NCBI GenBank assembly: GCA_947561585.1
Contig: CANNZV010000337.1
Coordinates: 124,001-188,000, forward strand
DNA: 64,000 bases
Source of the DNA: Caprella mutica
Lineage: Eukaryota; Arthropoda; Malacostraca; Amphipoda; Caprellidae
Direction of reading: 5' to 3'
The translations under genes and the position numbers were made by a program. The notes under the pieces were generated by a model. It did no database searches and was not told the origin of the DNA. It was given only the letters and a program-made list of their open reading frames with translations. Below, in pieces: positions 33,190 to 44,229 of this stretch (position 1 is its first letter; each line of letters opens with the position of its first letter).

Positions 33190-34610
33190 GCAATTGACAA
33201 ATTGCAGAGGTGGTGGACTAGTTTCAAGCAGATGTAAATTTTAACGTTCCACAAAAACTAGTGTAGCTAATGCTATTCTAATAATAAATTAGTCGAGTTA
33301 CCTAATTAATAAAAGTAATGAATCGTCAAATTATTAAACTACCAAATGTTATTAGACTATATGACTCGTTCAGTGGAGGAAGAGTCTAAGCCACAAAACT
33401 TTTAAAATGAAGTTTTCATCTAGAAGTAATCCTTGTAACAAAAATATAATTCTGAGTATTTTCATTGTTCCATCAGTATTTAATGCAAAGAGAGGTAAAA
33501 GTACATTAATTGTCCGTTATATCTCAATAAATCTACAAAAATCCATCTCAAACTTTAGACGCTTCTCCAGAACAAAATGTGGCTCAGCCTCATCTCAATT
33601 AGAATAAATAAATTGCCTAAGAGACTTGCATATGGTAAATGCATCTGGGACTATAGGTTGAGACAGTGTAAAGGTTAATAAATGTTAAGCAAGGATGTAA
33701 GTCTATAAATGGCCAAAATGAGTTAGGAATGCTAAAAGGTTGCTAGAATGGCCTATTATGCTGGCGAAGGAGTAAGTGTGTAGAGTGAATCTATTAGTCA
33801 GTATTTTACAGCGATTTACTGATCGCATCTGCAATTTTGAAGCGATTTTCTCAATAACTGCTTCTTGGACTTTTTTTCCCTTCAGACCTCAGATTTAGGA
33901 AGGTTCTGTTGGTTAAATTAGTCATAAAGCAGTTGAAATATAATAGTTATTCTACTTTAAATTGAATGGTGGCAGATCAACACAGATCGCTACCAATTAA
34001 AAAAAGTTAAACAATTGGGAGATGATAGCTGCATGGAGAATGGGGGTCAGAATAGAAATTCAAAATGACTATTATTAATAAAGGAACCTAAAGTAAAATA
34101 TTTATATGTGAAACGTTTTGCACAAACGAGGATAGTCAATGAAATAAAATGTACATTTAATTTTATTAGCAATTTACAAAGGAATATAGAAATATAATGC
34201 CCATTTATAACGTGAAATTTACATTACTGTTCACTTCTATCAGAGAATATTTCATAGCTATTTGGTAATTACTTTATCATAATAGAAATATTATATATAT
34301 TAACTGAATAGATTTCGAAATGAAGAATCTTTATTATTTTTATAATTCCTTAAATCCAACTTTAAAAGTTTATTTAGATAAATTAACAGCTTATTAGGTT
34401 TTTTTTATAAGACATTAAAATTTATCATTTTGTAGTTTTATGATCTAGTCTCAAATATTTATTAAGGAATTTTATCTCATAATAATTAGTTATGGTGATT
34501 ATATTTACACATTTTATACACTTTTTACATTATAATAGACTAGAAAAATATCTACACTTGGAGTAGTCTTTAAATAAAACGATGGGAGAAAACAAGAGGA
34601 TGATGATTTA
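33190..34610. other. Unassigned AT-rich intergenic DNA
   Basis: This lies between the convergent ceramidase and CNEP1R1 genes. Only short open frames are present (for example 33407-33604) with no recognisable content. The high-coordinate part should contain the CNEP1R1 3' UTR. Confidence 0.4.
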
Positions 34611-34612
34611 CT

Positions 34613-34762
34613 AGGGTAAATTCTGAGTTATTGGAAAGTTCCTAATGTACGATCATAATATAAAAAATTATTTACCTCATTATTTTAACTAGTTAAAATA
34701 CAATTATGTAGTTTCTATATGGTCGTATATGTGGGACTGCATGATAACTCAGAGCTTACCCT
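34613..34762. mobile_element. GGGTAAGTT palindromic MITE, TA duplication
   Basis: 150-bp copy: TA/GGGTAAATTCTGAGTTATT at the left and AGAGCTTACCC/TA at the right. It lies within the likely 3' UTR or flank of CNEP1R1. Confidence 0.75.
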
Positions 34763-34819
34763 AGTGTATCATAGTAACTAGGTTAGCGTGTTCATCATCC
34801 ATAGTTAACTACCTAGTTA

Positions 34820-37800
34820 CTAGGTAGGTCGTGGTTTTAGTATCAGTTTCCCCGTGTCATCACAGCTCATGTTGAAGTCTTTCAGCACTGACCGAGTTCT
34901 TGACGCTATGATGGATGGGGCGATAACTTTACGGTGAACTCCAAAGAAGAAAAGACCGACTGTGAATAAAATGGAGTTAGTCAAAGAGAATTAAGTAGGA
35001 AATTAACTGAATTAACGAAATCTCAATTTTGTCAATTTTAAATTTCATCAATATAAATTTTAAAAATTTGTCAATAATTTTATTTTCAATTTAAAAATGT
35101 CAATCAAATTTGACGGATCTTTCCCATTTGACGACCCCCACCAAATCTAATTCAATTTTTTTTTATGTGTATTTTTGTCCATAGAATCCGAAAATCAAAA
35201 CAGTTTTTTGTACAAACTAATAGTTTTTGAGATATGAGGGTTTAAAGTTATTTATTTCCTATGTATTAGCTACTGAAGGATTGGGAACTTTGAAAAAACT
35301 CGTGTTTTCACGCTTTTTGGCCAATTTTGGTAAAAGATAACCGTAATGTAGTTTGTTGTATCCGCTAGTTTGTTGTTGTACTGCACACTTCATGATTGCC
35401 TAACGACCTGGCAGGGGGGTATGGGCACACCCCCCATTACACATATATCAGCATTGAAGTAATAAATTGAAAATATCATGGAAACTGGAAATATATTCTA
35501 TATATGTATCTCGGGGGACGTTCCGCCCCCCGAGCCCCCCTGCCAGGTCATTAATCAATCATGGAGTGTGTAGTACAACAAACTAGCGGATACAACAAAC
35601 TACATTACTGTTTCATGTAATGAATCTATAATGTTTGAGTAATTCAAATGAAAACACGAGTTTTTTCAAAGTTCTCAATCCTTCAGTAATATATGGGAAA
35701 TAAATAACTTTAAGACCTCATATCTCAAAAACTATTAGTTTCTACAAAAAAACGGTTATGATTTTCGGATTCTATGGACAAAAATACATATAAAAAAATT
35801 AATTTAAATTAAAACTGGTGGGTGTCGTCAAATGGGAAAGATCCAATTAAAATGTCATCAATAGCCATATAGCTGATATCAAAAACTCAATAAATACAAA
35901 GGACTGTGAAGTAGCTACAAAATCTTGATTATAATTAATTATGATTAAAAGCATCTGTAACTTGAAATCAAAGTCTTTTTTTTTGAGCATCAGCTGAAAC
36001 TTTACTACCCAAATCTGCATCTAGTCTACATTTAAAATGATTTAATATCTTAATAACAGCAGAGAGATGTTCCTGAACTGCAACAAAAGTAAATCAGGTA
36101 AACCACAAGATTTCAATTTTTTTTTAAACTCAAAACAATAATCTTTATTGAGAAATAATCTTAGGTACCTACATTAAAAAACAGGCCAATATAAATCTCA
36201 ACAATTCTACAATCTACAGCTATAAACATATAAATAAGATTCATTAATGCAGTCATTACAGTAACATAGAATGTTCTTCTCACGACCTCTAGAATTAGTT
36301 TTACCAACTCACAATAAATAAAGATACTTAATGAAAGAAACATGACATATCAGCTTTTGAAAATAATTATAAGTCGGTAGTTTGACACCAATTTGTGAAT
36401 AGAATAACATAAAATAACTCGGACACCTAATTAAGCACGCAGTACTTGGATAGTGGGTGTTAACACAGGTCTATCTGTAATTTCTAAAGGTCAGATTGGT
36501 TCCATACTCATGTAAACACCCATGAGTAAGGAGACGTCATCATATAAATTAGAATGATTGCATGAAGTAAATTCTAACCTCCCTTTGTAATATTCAATAA
36601 ACTTTAACAAGTAAATGGAGAATTCATTCTCACCAATTTTAAATTGGGGTAAGTTACCAGCTATTGGACAGTCCCCTATCTACGATCAAATAATAAAAAT
36701 ACAAAATATAACCTGTTATTTCAATTGGTATCCATGATACCTGCAGTTATCGTGAATACCAGGTATCATTGATACAAGTCAAAATAATAAAATTTGATAT
36801 TTTTTCTTATGTGATCGAAAATGTGGTAGCTACAGTCCAATGACACTGGGCAACAAAAAAATATTTTTGAAAATCATCCAGGGTTTTCCAGCTGAATTAG
36901 ACTAATTTTGATGCTCCTTGGTTTTGCTCAATCAGGTCAGAATTTTTTGCTACAGAAAATAAAAAAAATTGACTTTGCGTTAAAAAAGAATACAATCAAA
37001 ACAAATGCGTGTATTTCAACAAATACAGGCATGCAGCTACATTAGAGAAATAAGTTAATATTTTAATTCGATATATTCTTCAAGAAAAATACAATTCAAC
37101 TCAAATCCCCTGATATTAGCATATAGCTAAGTATGCCTATTGTAGCTATCTTAAAAAGTTAACCTGATACGAATAAAATGATTGTGATATTTAGACACAG
37201 AACACCAAAATTAGTCTATATCAGTTGAAAAACCCCCTGACGATTTTTTGGCTGCTGCCCAGTGTAATGAGTTAGTTATCCTACAATGACATTGGCTACT
37301 ACAAAATATAACTACCTACTCAGTGACCGTATAACTTACTCAGTGACAGTATAACTTACTCAGTGACAGTATAACTTACTCAGTGATAGTATATATAACT
37401 ACCTACTCAGTGACCGTATAGCTTACTCAGTGACCGTATAACTTACTCAGTGACAGTATAACTTGCTCAGTGATAGTTTATATAACTACCTACTCAGTGA
37501 CCGTATAACTTACTCACTGACAGTATAACTTACTCAGTGATAGTATAGCCAGTGTGAAGAAGTAGTGGTGCAGTAGTGAGTGGAGGAAAGGGACATTAGG
37601 TGTCAAAGGATCAGAGAGCCAGAACCACGCACCACAGCACGTACAGACGGAGACCAGAGTCAGTAGCACTGAAAAAGAAAGATGCATTGATGTGAATAAC
37701 AATTACTGTGACCCGTCAATCATTGTTGTTATCGTTATTAAAACTACAAACCAGTTATTTGATTGGTTTTTACTTTTCAAATATTTGTATCTCCTAAATT

Positions 37801-38722
37801 ATTATTGGTAACTAGATACTTAAAATCAAATTGTTCAATATTGTTTATTAACATTTTAAAGTTGCAGCGCATTAATCAATGAAATGTTTAGAAAGTAGCT
37901 ATTACTAACATCTCCATCTGAGAGTAGCTGGCTGTAGCCGAACTATAACCTCAGTCAGTCTTCTTTCAAAGGCCTTCAAATCTGAAGAAAAAATGATATT
38001 ATTAATCAAAGCTAAGGTAGCTAATCTAACTTAAAAAAGTGTATTATTTGTAGGAATTAATAGCAAATTTATTCAGGGCTCTCATCTGATTGAAATTAGT
38101 CAAATTAGTTAAAAAGAAAAGTGTTTTATTTTCCCAAATATCCAAATGTTTTCAGGACCACTGGATGAAGATAAAAAAAGGTTCAACTTGAAGCAGTTGG
38201 GGGTCCAAGGGATGGCACATCCCTTCTCTTCCATTCACCACAGACAGCTTCAGGATAGAGCCCCTGGGAGCACTTGAATTGATAGATTTGAATAAAATCT
38301 GTAGGTTATTATATTAGCCATTGCTTGTCAACCCTTTGATACCAGGTTCACACTTTTGAGTTTGTCAGACAGGTAGCTACAGAATTTCGATCATAAGAAA
38401 TAATACATAGTGCAGTAGTCAGTAGTAGCTACTTATAATTGAAAAAAACTAGAATAATTATTATATAATTTTTTCTTATAAGTTAAAAAATGTGAAACAA
38501 TTCAATAACTTGCCCAAACTGTTGCAATCTGACAGTGAAATATACTGCAGTGGATGGTGGGTTACCCTAATAGGTTACTAAATTTTTTTAGCTAGGTATA
38601 CAAGGTCGAGGTTACAGATATTTAGTTTGATCTACAGCTGTCACTCACCTTCACATGCTGTCTGTTCCAAAGACATTTTGATACAAGTATGGAACACAAG
38701 TAATAGCAAACTTTAATGATGC
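34820..38722 (-). CDS. CNEP1R1: Nuclear envelope phosphatase regulatory subunit 1 (TMEM188)
   Basis: CNEP1R1 is the two-membrane-span regulatory subunit of the CTDNEP1 phosphatase, which dephosphorylates lipin at the nuclear envelope/ER. Four coding exons join in frame to 124 residues (human has 125): 38649-38676 within an exon reaching 38722 (MSLEQTACE), 37910-37981 ([20 protein letters not shown] and LRWR), 37534-37668 (first membrane span, [16 protein letters not shown], up to LAILSL) and 34820-34959 ([33 protein letters not shown], stop). Residue-level agreement with the vertebrate family is strong along the whole chain, including the C-terminal [14 protein letters not shown]. The first listed exon has its own acceptor at 38723, so a non-coding exon lies further upstream. 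The exon 3 donor is tandemly repeated about 11 times in the following intron. Intron 3 also holds three inverted-repeat elements. Confidence 0.95.
35115..35844. mobile_element. 730-bp palindromic element in CNEP1R1 intron 3
   Basis: Ends GGATCTTTCCCATTTGACGA and inverse TCGTCAAATGGGAAAGATCC. The arms extend almost to the centre. Outer arm: aatagtttttgagatatgag matches its inverse in the right arm. Inner arm: tagtttgttgtatccgctag and gacctggcagggggg also match. No open frame or clear target duplication is present. Confidence 0.8.
35968..36077 (-). CDS. Exon-like segment in CNEP1R1 intron 3, uncertain
   Basis: Acceptor tacttttgttgcag (minus strand) precedes 36 open codons that include [19 protein letters not shown] and [10 protein letters not shown], then a stop directly after an A9 tract. 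It has some likeness to the helical domain of SRA1-type proteins, but the match is short. It could be an alternative last exon, a fragment of a retrocopy, or chance. Confidence 0.25.
36656..36842. mobile_element. GGGTAAGTT palindromic MITE, right end abutting another element
   Basis: Starts ggggtaagttaccagctatt. The centre is a palindrome of ggtatccatgatacctg and its inverse, and the right part is tgatcgaaaatgtggtagct. It is followed directly by the CACTGGGC element at 36844. Confidence 0.65.
36844..37265. mobile_element. CACTGGGC inverted-repeat element
   Basis: 422 bp, ends CACTGGGCAACAAAAAAAT and inverse TTTTTTGGCTGCTGCCCAGTG. The inverted repeat continues inward (gaattagactaattttgatg against caaaattagtctatatcagt). 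Non-coding, superfamily unknown. Confidence 0.75.
37315..37545 (-). repeat. 20/27-bp array of the CNEP1R1 exon 3 donor site
   Basis: In gene orientation, exon 3 ends TATCACTGA and is followed by eleven units of GTAAGTTATACTGTCACTGA or the 27-bp variant beginning GTAGGTAGTTATA. Unit starts in order are GTAAGT, GTAAGT, GTAGGT, GCAAGT, GTAAGT, GTAAGC, GTAGGT, GTAAGT, GTAAGT, GTAAGT and GTAGGT. The last ~13 bases of the exon are part of the repeat. Confidence 0.93.
38185..38280 (+). repeat. Family A 3' fragment
   Basis: Contains gcagttgggggtccaaggga and ccattcaccacagacagctt, the distal part of family A. It lies in CNEP1R1 intron 1. Confidence 0.65.
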
Positions 38723-39945
38723 CTGAAAAAAATTTATTTATATTATAACACTAACAGTATTGCAGCGCTTTTGAATTTGATTTGAAACATTTTAGAATAC
38801 ATTTGGTTCAGAAAGATCTAGACTCTTCTTCAGAAAAGTTGCTTAAAGTTAGTTGTGTTAGATTAGATAACATTAATATTTTCTGTTTTAAAGTGCAAAC
38901 AATACTGAATTTCATCCTGTATTTACATGCGATTGTGAATTACTGAAAAATGAACACAGAAGGCATAAATGACAGCATAATAAAGTGGCAAAGCCAAAGG
39001 ATTTTTTTCAAGAACACTTTACTTTAGAAACTTTACCAATCAGTCTCCAGATATTTAATTTTTGGGGCAATATGTCTTCAAAGATTTAGAGATTTCTCTC
39101 CAAAATGGCCAAGAAATCTCAAAATTCTCTCCAATAAATAATAATTACATGTAAAAATAGGAATTAATCCAGTCTGAAAAGAATGTCTCCACAGGTGACA
39201 GACACAGGTTTTTTTTTACGGAAATTAGGATTTGGGGCAGCAAATAACACGGGATGATGGGAACAAAAAAATCCAGTCTGCAGAAACTGGTAAAGTGTTC
39301 ATAGAGATCTCTTATTCTGTTTGTAGCAAAATTAATGTAAATATAGGAATTAATTCAAAATAGTTCGGAGAAAATATCCCAAATATCTCTCATATTCTGC
39401 AGACTGGATAGAAATTAAGTAGAGCTTGGAAGCAGGATTAATCCTCAAATCCTGTTGTACTTTTTAGGCTGAGAATTAATTAAGAAAAGGAAACTGTCGC
39501 CAAATAATTCAGATTAATTTCAAGACCACAACAGTTGCCGACCATGTCTCATAGTATGGACAAAGTTGCCAGTATATTGGCGACTTTTGAAGGGTGAAAT
39601 AAGTTGAAAAACCTGTAAATAAGTAAATCACTCGTAAAACAGTTTCAAGAGATAGACATGCATCTGACATGAAGCATAAGGATGTTTTCAAGTGTAAAAT
39701 CTTCACTAGGAACTTAGGAAACCTGTCTGCTAGACTCAGACTGCAGGAACTGCCGAACTGGTAAACTGTTCTCCAATAAATCCTATATTTTGGCTTCTGT
39801 TCTCAGTAAAATATATATAAATATAGGAGGAAATTAAGGATTATTTGCACAGAAAATGTTAAAAGTGTCCCATATTCTGCAGACTGGCCTGTCTGCAGAA
39901 ACTGGTAAAGTGTTCATAGAGATCTCTTGACTCTTATTCAGTTTA

Positions 39946-40099
39946 CCACTCTGAGAAAAGTGGTCTTTTCTGATGGATTACTTACTCTGTTGGAGTTTAG
40001 CAAACCTTAAAATACACTAATAAATTAATGGGAACTGTATAATACGCAGCATTTAGCCTCAAAAATTCATTTGTTAGCCGATGGTATTTTCCAGAGTGG
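39946..40099. mobile_element. CCACTCTG element nested in a CCAGTCTG element
   Basis: 154 bp, ends CCACTCTGAGAAAA and inverse TTTTCCAGAGTGG. The flanks TCAGTTTA and TCTGTTTG differ at two of eight positions. The uninterrupted sequence ttattctgtttgtagc is present in the sister copy at about 39325, giving an empty site. Confidence 0.75.
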
Positions 40100-40390
40100 T
40101 CTGTTTGTAGCAAAATTAATGTAAATATAGGGATTAATACAAAATTGTTCAGAGAAAATATTCCAAATATCCCCCATATTCTGCAGACTGAAATTTCACT
40201 GACTGACCATCTTTTTCAAAAAGCTGAAAAAATCCACAAACAATTTGGCTGATCCACTAGCATTTTCCCAATTTAGGATTTAGCCATCAAAAATTAACGG
40301 TAAAATAAGAATGAATAGCTAAAAATCCACCAACTTTGTTAGCCTAGAAATTATTCAAATTAGAATATTATTTTCAAAGAGAAAAGATTC

Positions 40391-40626
40391 CCAAGTAATA
40401 AAGCATGTTCAAACTCGCCATTTTAATGGCGAGTTTGTGACAGTTATTTTGAGCTCTTCAATTGCAAATGGCGAGTTTAATCTATTATTCTCCTATGCTA
40501 CAATGTTATTTTGGAGAGAATTAATGATAATTTGATCATTTTGGAGAGAAATTGTTGAATTTTGCTTATTTTGGAGAGAGCTGGAGAGACAAATAATGAG
40601 TTTAAGAGACATACTATTTTACTTGG
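40391..40626 (+). mobile_element. CCAAGTAA element, copy 1
   Basis: 236 bp, ends CCAAGTAATAAAGCATG and inverse ATACTATTTTACTTGG. Interior palindrome: aactcgccattttaatggcg. Target duplication not seen. Confidence 0.75.
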
Positions 40627-40810
40627 GCAGGAACTGGTAAACTGTTCTCCAAGAAATCCTCTATTTTAATTTTGGCTTCTATTCTCAGTAAAATACAATA
40701 AATTAATATACCTATTACATGTAAATTTAAATAAAGGAGGAAATTAAGGATTGTTCACACAGAAAATGTTAAAAATGTCCCATATTCTGCATAAAAGAAC
40801 ATAATGCATA

Positions 40811-41048
40811 CCAAGTAAAATAGTATGTATCATAAACTCACCATTTGTCTCTCCAGCTCTCTCCAAAATTCAACAATTTCTCTCCAAAATGATCAAATTA
40901 TCATTAATTTTCTCCAAAATAACATTGTAGCATAGGAGAAAAATAGATAAAACTCGCCATTTGCAATTCAGCAGCAATTGAAGAGCTCAAAATAACTGTC
41001 ACAAAATCGCCATTAAAATGGCTAGTTTGGACATGCTTTATTACTTGG
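40811..41048 (-). mobile_element. CCAAGTAA element, copy 2 (inverted)
   Basis: 238 bp in opposite orientation to copies 1 and 3. The flanks AATGCATA and AGTGCATA match at seven of eight positions. Confidence 0.8.
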
Positions 41049-41092
41049 AGTGCATACAGATCTACAAATAGCCCCAAAAATTAAATATCTGG

Positions 41093-41700
41093 CCAGTCTG
41101 CATAATATGGAACATTTTTTCAAGACTCTCTGCGGGAGTTTTTGATTGAACCTTAAAAATTGGAGATCTCTGCGGGAGATCTTGAATTAATTCCTATGTT
41201 ACCATTAATTCAGCTGCGGGAGAATGATTTTGAATTAATTCCTATGTTACCATTAATTCAGCTGTGGGAGAATGATTTTGAATTAATTCCTATGTTACCA
41301 TCCAAGTAATAAAGCATGTCCAAACTCGCCATTTTAATGGCGAGTTTGTGACAGTTATTTTGAGCCCTTCAATTGCAAATGGCGAGTTTTATCTATTTTT
41401 CTCCTATGCTACAATGTTATTTTGGAGAGAATTTATGAAAATTTCATCATTTTGGAGAGAATTTGTTGAATTTTGGAGAGAGCTGGAGAGGCAAATGGTG
41501 AGTTTATGAGACATACTATTTTACTTGGGTTACCATTAATTCAGCTGCGGGAGAATGATTTTGAATTAATTCCTATGTTACCATTAATTCAGCTGCCGCG
41601 CTGCAGGTCACGGGAGATTCTGAATCTGCAACTGAGAGTCAGAGAGTAACTGTCTCTCAAATTAAAATCTCTGTGGGAGAAGACACATTCTGCAGACTGG
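41093..41700. mobile_element. CCAGTCTG element, TSD ATATCTGG, containing another element
   Basis: Ends CCAGTCTGCATAATATGG and inverse ATTCTGCAGACTGG. A perfect ATATCTGG duplication lies at 41085-41092 and 41701-41708. The interior holds tandem gattttgaattaattcctat blocks and the inserted CCAAGTAA copy 3. Confidence 0.88.
41302..41528 (+). mobile_element. CCAAGTAA element, copy 3, TSD GTTACCAT
   Basis: 227 bp. A perfect 8-bp duplication GTTACCAT lies at 41294-41301 and 41529-41536. Nested inside the element 41093-41700. Confidence 0.88.
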
Positions 41701-42520
41701 ATATCTGGAGACTGATTGTGCATGCTTTGCAGACTGGCATGCAATGATGAAAATCATGTAAATGTTACCAATGGCGCAATGATCAATGGGCAATGTTTTA
41801 TGATGGGCCCAGTCTGAAAAGCAGTGCTCATCCATCATTATCGCCGAAGATCTTTGTAGACATTTTTTGAGGGAAAAAATATCATTGCAAGACCAAGATC
41901 TTGCCCTTGGAGACAAATTCCTAATTAATTTCTATGTTTACCTGTTATTAATGGCCATGTTTCAAAGTATGGACAAAGTCGCCAGGATACTGGCGACTTT
42001 TGAGGGGTGAAATAAGCTTAGAAAGTTCAGTCTGGAAAACCGCTTAGGCTAACAGATGAACTCGATTTGTTAAATGCTGCGGATTATACAATTTTTAGCA
42101 ATTTACCATTAATTTTTGAAGTCTGTAAAACTCCAACAGAGTAATTAGTTCATCAGAAAGCACCTATTGTTCTCAAAATAAAATCCTGGTGACAGATTTG
42201 GCACACTTCGTGAGACAGTGAGACTGTGGTGAGAATTGTGTTTTTAATATAGATAACAGACACTTTCCGCTAATTAGGTTCTTTTGACATCGGCGGACAA
42301 AACGCTTTTTGTACAATAAATTAAATATCTATGACTTCAGAGTTAATTCCATTCTTTTATTATTAGTTTTATATATTTCAAATGACTTCAGTTACTATTC
42401 AGAACATATTGAATGCATAATTACTCTAAAGATTAAAACGGATAATAATGCTATTGATATTATATTTGATATTTCATTATATTTAAATTCCTATTCTTGC
42501 GTATATATGTATACACTATA

Positions 42521-43321
42521 CAGGTATCCCCCGCTTTAGTTACCAAATCACGACTCAGTTTAGTTACCAAACGGTAACTAAAGCGAATAAAAGTAACAAG
42601 AAATTTATAATTGTCACTCCTCGATTATATACCTATCTCATTTTCTATCAGTTATAGAAAGAAAATTTGTTTTAGAGTTATTAGAGTACTACGTATATAA
42701 GCATATTAATAATAATATACAGTCTTTCACTGTGTGTGACTGTGATGAAAAAGTTTAAAGTCGTGCATTTATTAAATGTTTTAAAATCCATCTATAGCTT
42801 AAAACTCTCACTCAGTATAGGTGAGTAATTAATAGATTCTTAGACTTCTATAATTATTGTGCTACATTTACCAAACATTAATTTTATGCTTTATGAAATG
42901 TTTTTGGTAGTAGGGTACTAAGTTCCAAGTTATTGGTTGGTTCTACAATTTCGGACACGTCAGAAAAGAAAATATTATAATTATTATTTAACTTCTATTC
43001 TAATTGGTATCATGTATACCAATAGAAATAAAAGTTAAATAATGATTATTATATAAAGATTTTCACGTGTTCGAAAATATGGAATCGTGCAATAACACGG
43101 AACTAACCCTAAAATAGTACATGTTGAATTTCTGAACCAATTGCTTCTAATAACCTTATCTGGATTATAATTTTGATGTTTTTTTAGTTACCGTGAAATA
43201 ATCACAAAGAATAGTCTCCTTTTTCTATGTCTACGAACGGTTCTTATTTCGAAACATGACTCGAAATAAGTACCACTTTTACTAAAGTGAATTGTACTTA
43301 AAGCGAGGCTTGCCTTTACTG
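42521..43321. mobile_element. Pogo/Tc1-like element with TA duplication
   Basis: Ends CAGGTATCCCCCGCTTTAG and inverse TTAAAGCGAGGCTTGCC-TTTACTG, each flanked by TA. The CAGGTAT-CCCCGCTTT type of end is typical of pogo/Tigger-related elements. Non-coding, with a GGGTAAGTT MITE (42913-43109) inside. Confidence 0.75.
42913..43109. mobile_element. GGGTAAGTT palindromic MITE nested in the pogo-like element
   Basis: 197 bp, TA/GGGTACTAAGTTCCAAG and inverse GGAACTAACCC/TA. The central palindrome is ctaattggtatcatgtatac and its inverse. Confidence 0.8.
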
Positions 43322-43325
43322 TATA

Positions 43326-43640
43326 CAGGTAAAACTTTTACAACGGACGATCTTTGAACGTACACCCCCTACAAAGGACGACCATAATTGTTCGTTCTAA
43401 CGGACTACAGATCTCTACAACGACCTCTCTAAATTATATTGTTCACCATATTTTTTATCCGCCTACCAAGTGTCTGGGTATTTAAACATTTACCCAGTAA
43501 ACATTACAATTAACGTTGGCCCAAGTAAGAACGAAACTCTGGGCCAACGCTGTCATGCAGGTCTCCGTGTATGTATTGGGCCAGCAAAGGCCCGACGTTG
43601 TCCCACCTCACGGATGTTTCAAAGGAAGAAGTTTAAGCAC
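43326..43640. mobile_element. Transposon end, cacggac-type family (copy 2), and GGCCCAA repeat
   Basis: Starts TA/CAGGTAAAACTTTTACAACG, as at 3556. At 43510-43600 a ttggcccaagtaagaacgaa/actctgggccaacg repeat begins, which recurs at 47505-47560. Confidence 0.55.
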
Positions 43641-44229
43641 CTTGTATTATAATGTCTACAATTATATTTTTTTCCCTTTTAATCACTGCCTTTTAGTAAG
43701 TAAAATACTAAAATCACAGAGTTAGCTCTAAGAATAACCTTCGCGCAATGACAAAAATAATCACCCACACTTTTTGCTTACCTGTTCTTAAACTATGTCC
43801 ATCAGTTCAAAATTGTTTTTACCAGGTAATAGTAAAATAAGAGGCGGATAAAAAGAGACCAAGATACAGTTTTTTCGTCCATTGGTTAACGATTTATAAG
43901 TATTTGAAAAAGCGGAAACATTTTTGTGGCCCATACTGTATAGTCCATATGCTGTATTTCAAGTCTAATAGAGTGATAGTCAATAACTTAATCATAATAT
44001 TTAATCATTGGCTGCAGCAAAAATAATCAAAACAATATTATTCATTATACATTATGTTCCATCAAATAACGTAATTTTTAAATTGCTAATTTGAAGCACT
44101 TAAAATAAGTCAAATGCCATTATAGATGCATCACTTTGAAGGAAAAGAAAGAATTTTCATTATTATTATTAAACATTTATAGTCTTATATCATTTGTGGC
44201 ACAATGATCTCCAGAGATCCTACAAAAGT

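Larger units (their letters stand above)
38990..42030. mobile_element. Dense nest of short inverted-repeat elements
   Basis: At least seven short elements with CCAGTCTGCAGA, CCAAGTAA or CCACTCTG ends are inserted in or beside one another. They include 39273-39407, about 39737-39887 and about 39888-40190, besides those listed separately. There is no coding content. Phrases such as ggagagaaattgttgaattt and tggcgacttttgaagggtga repeat within it. Confidence 0.8.
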
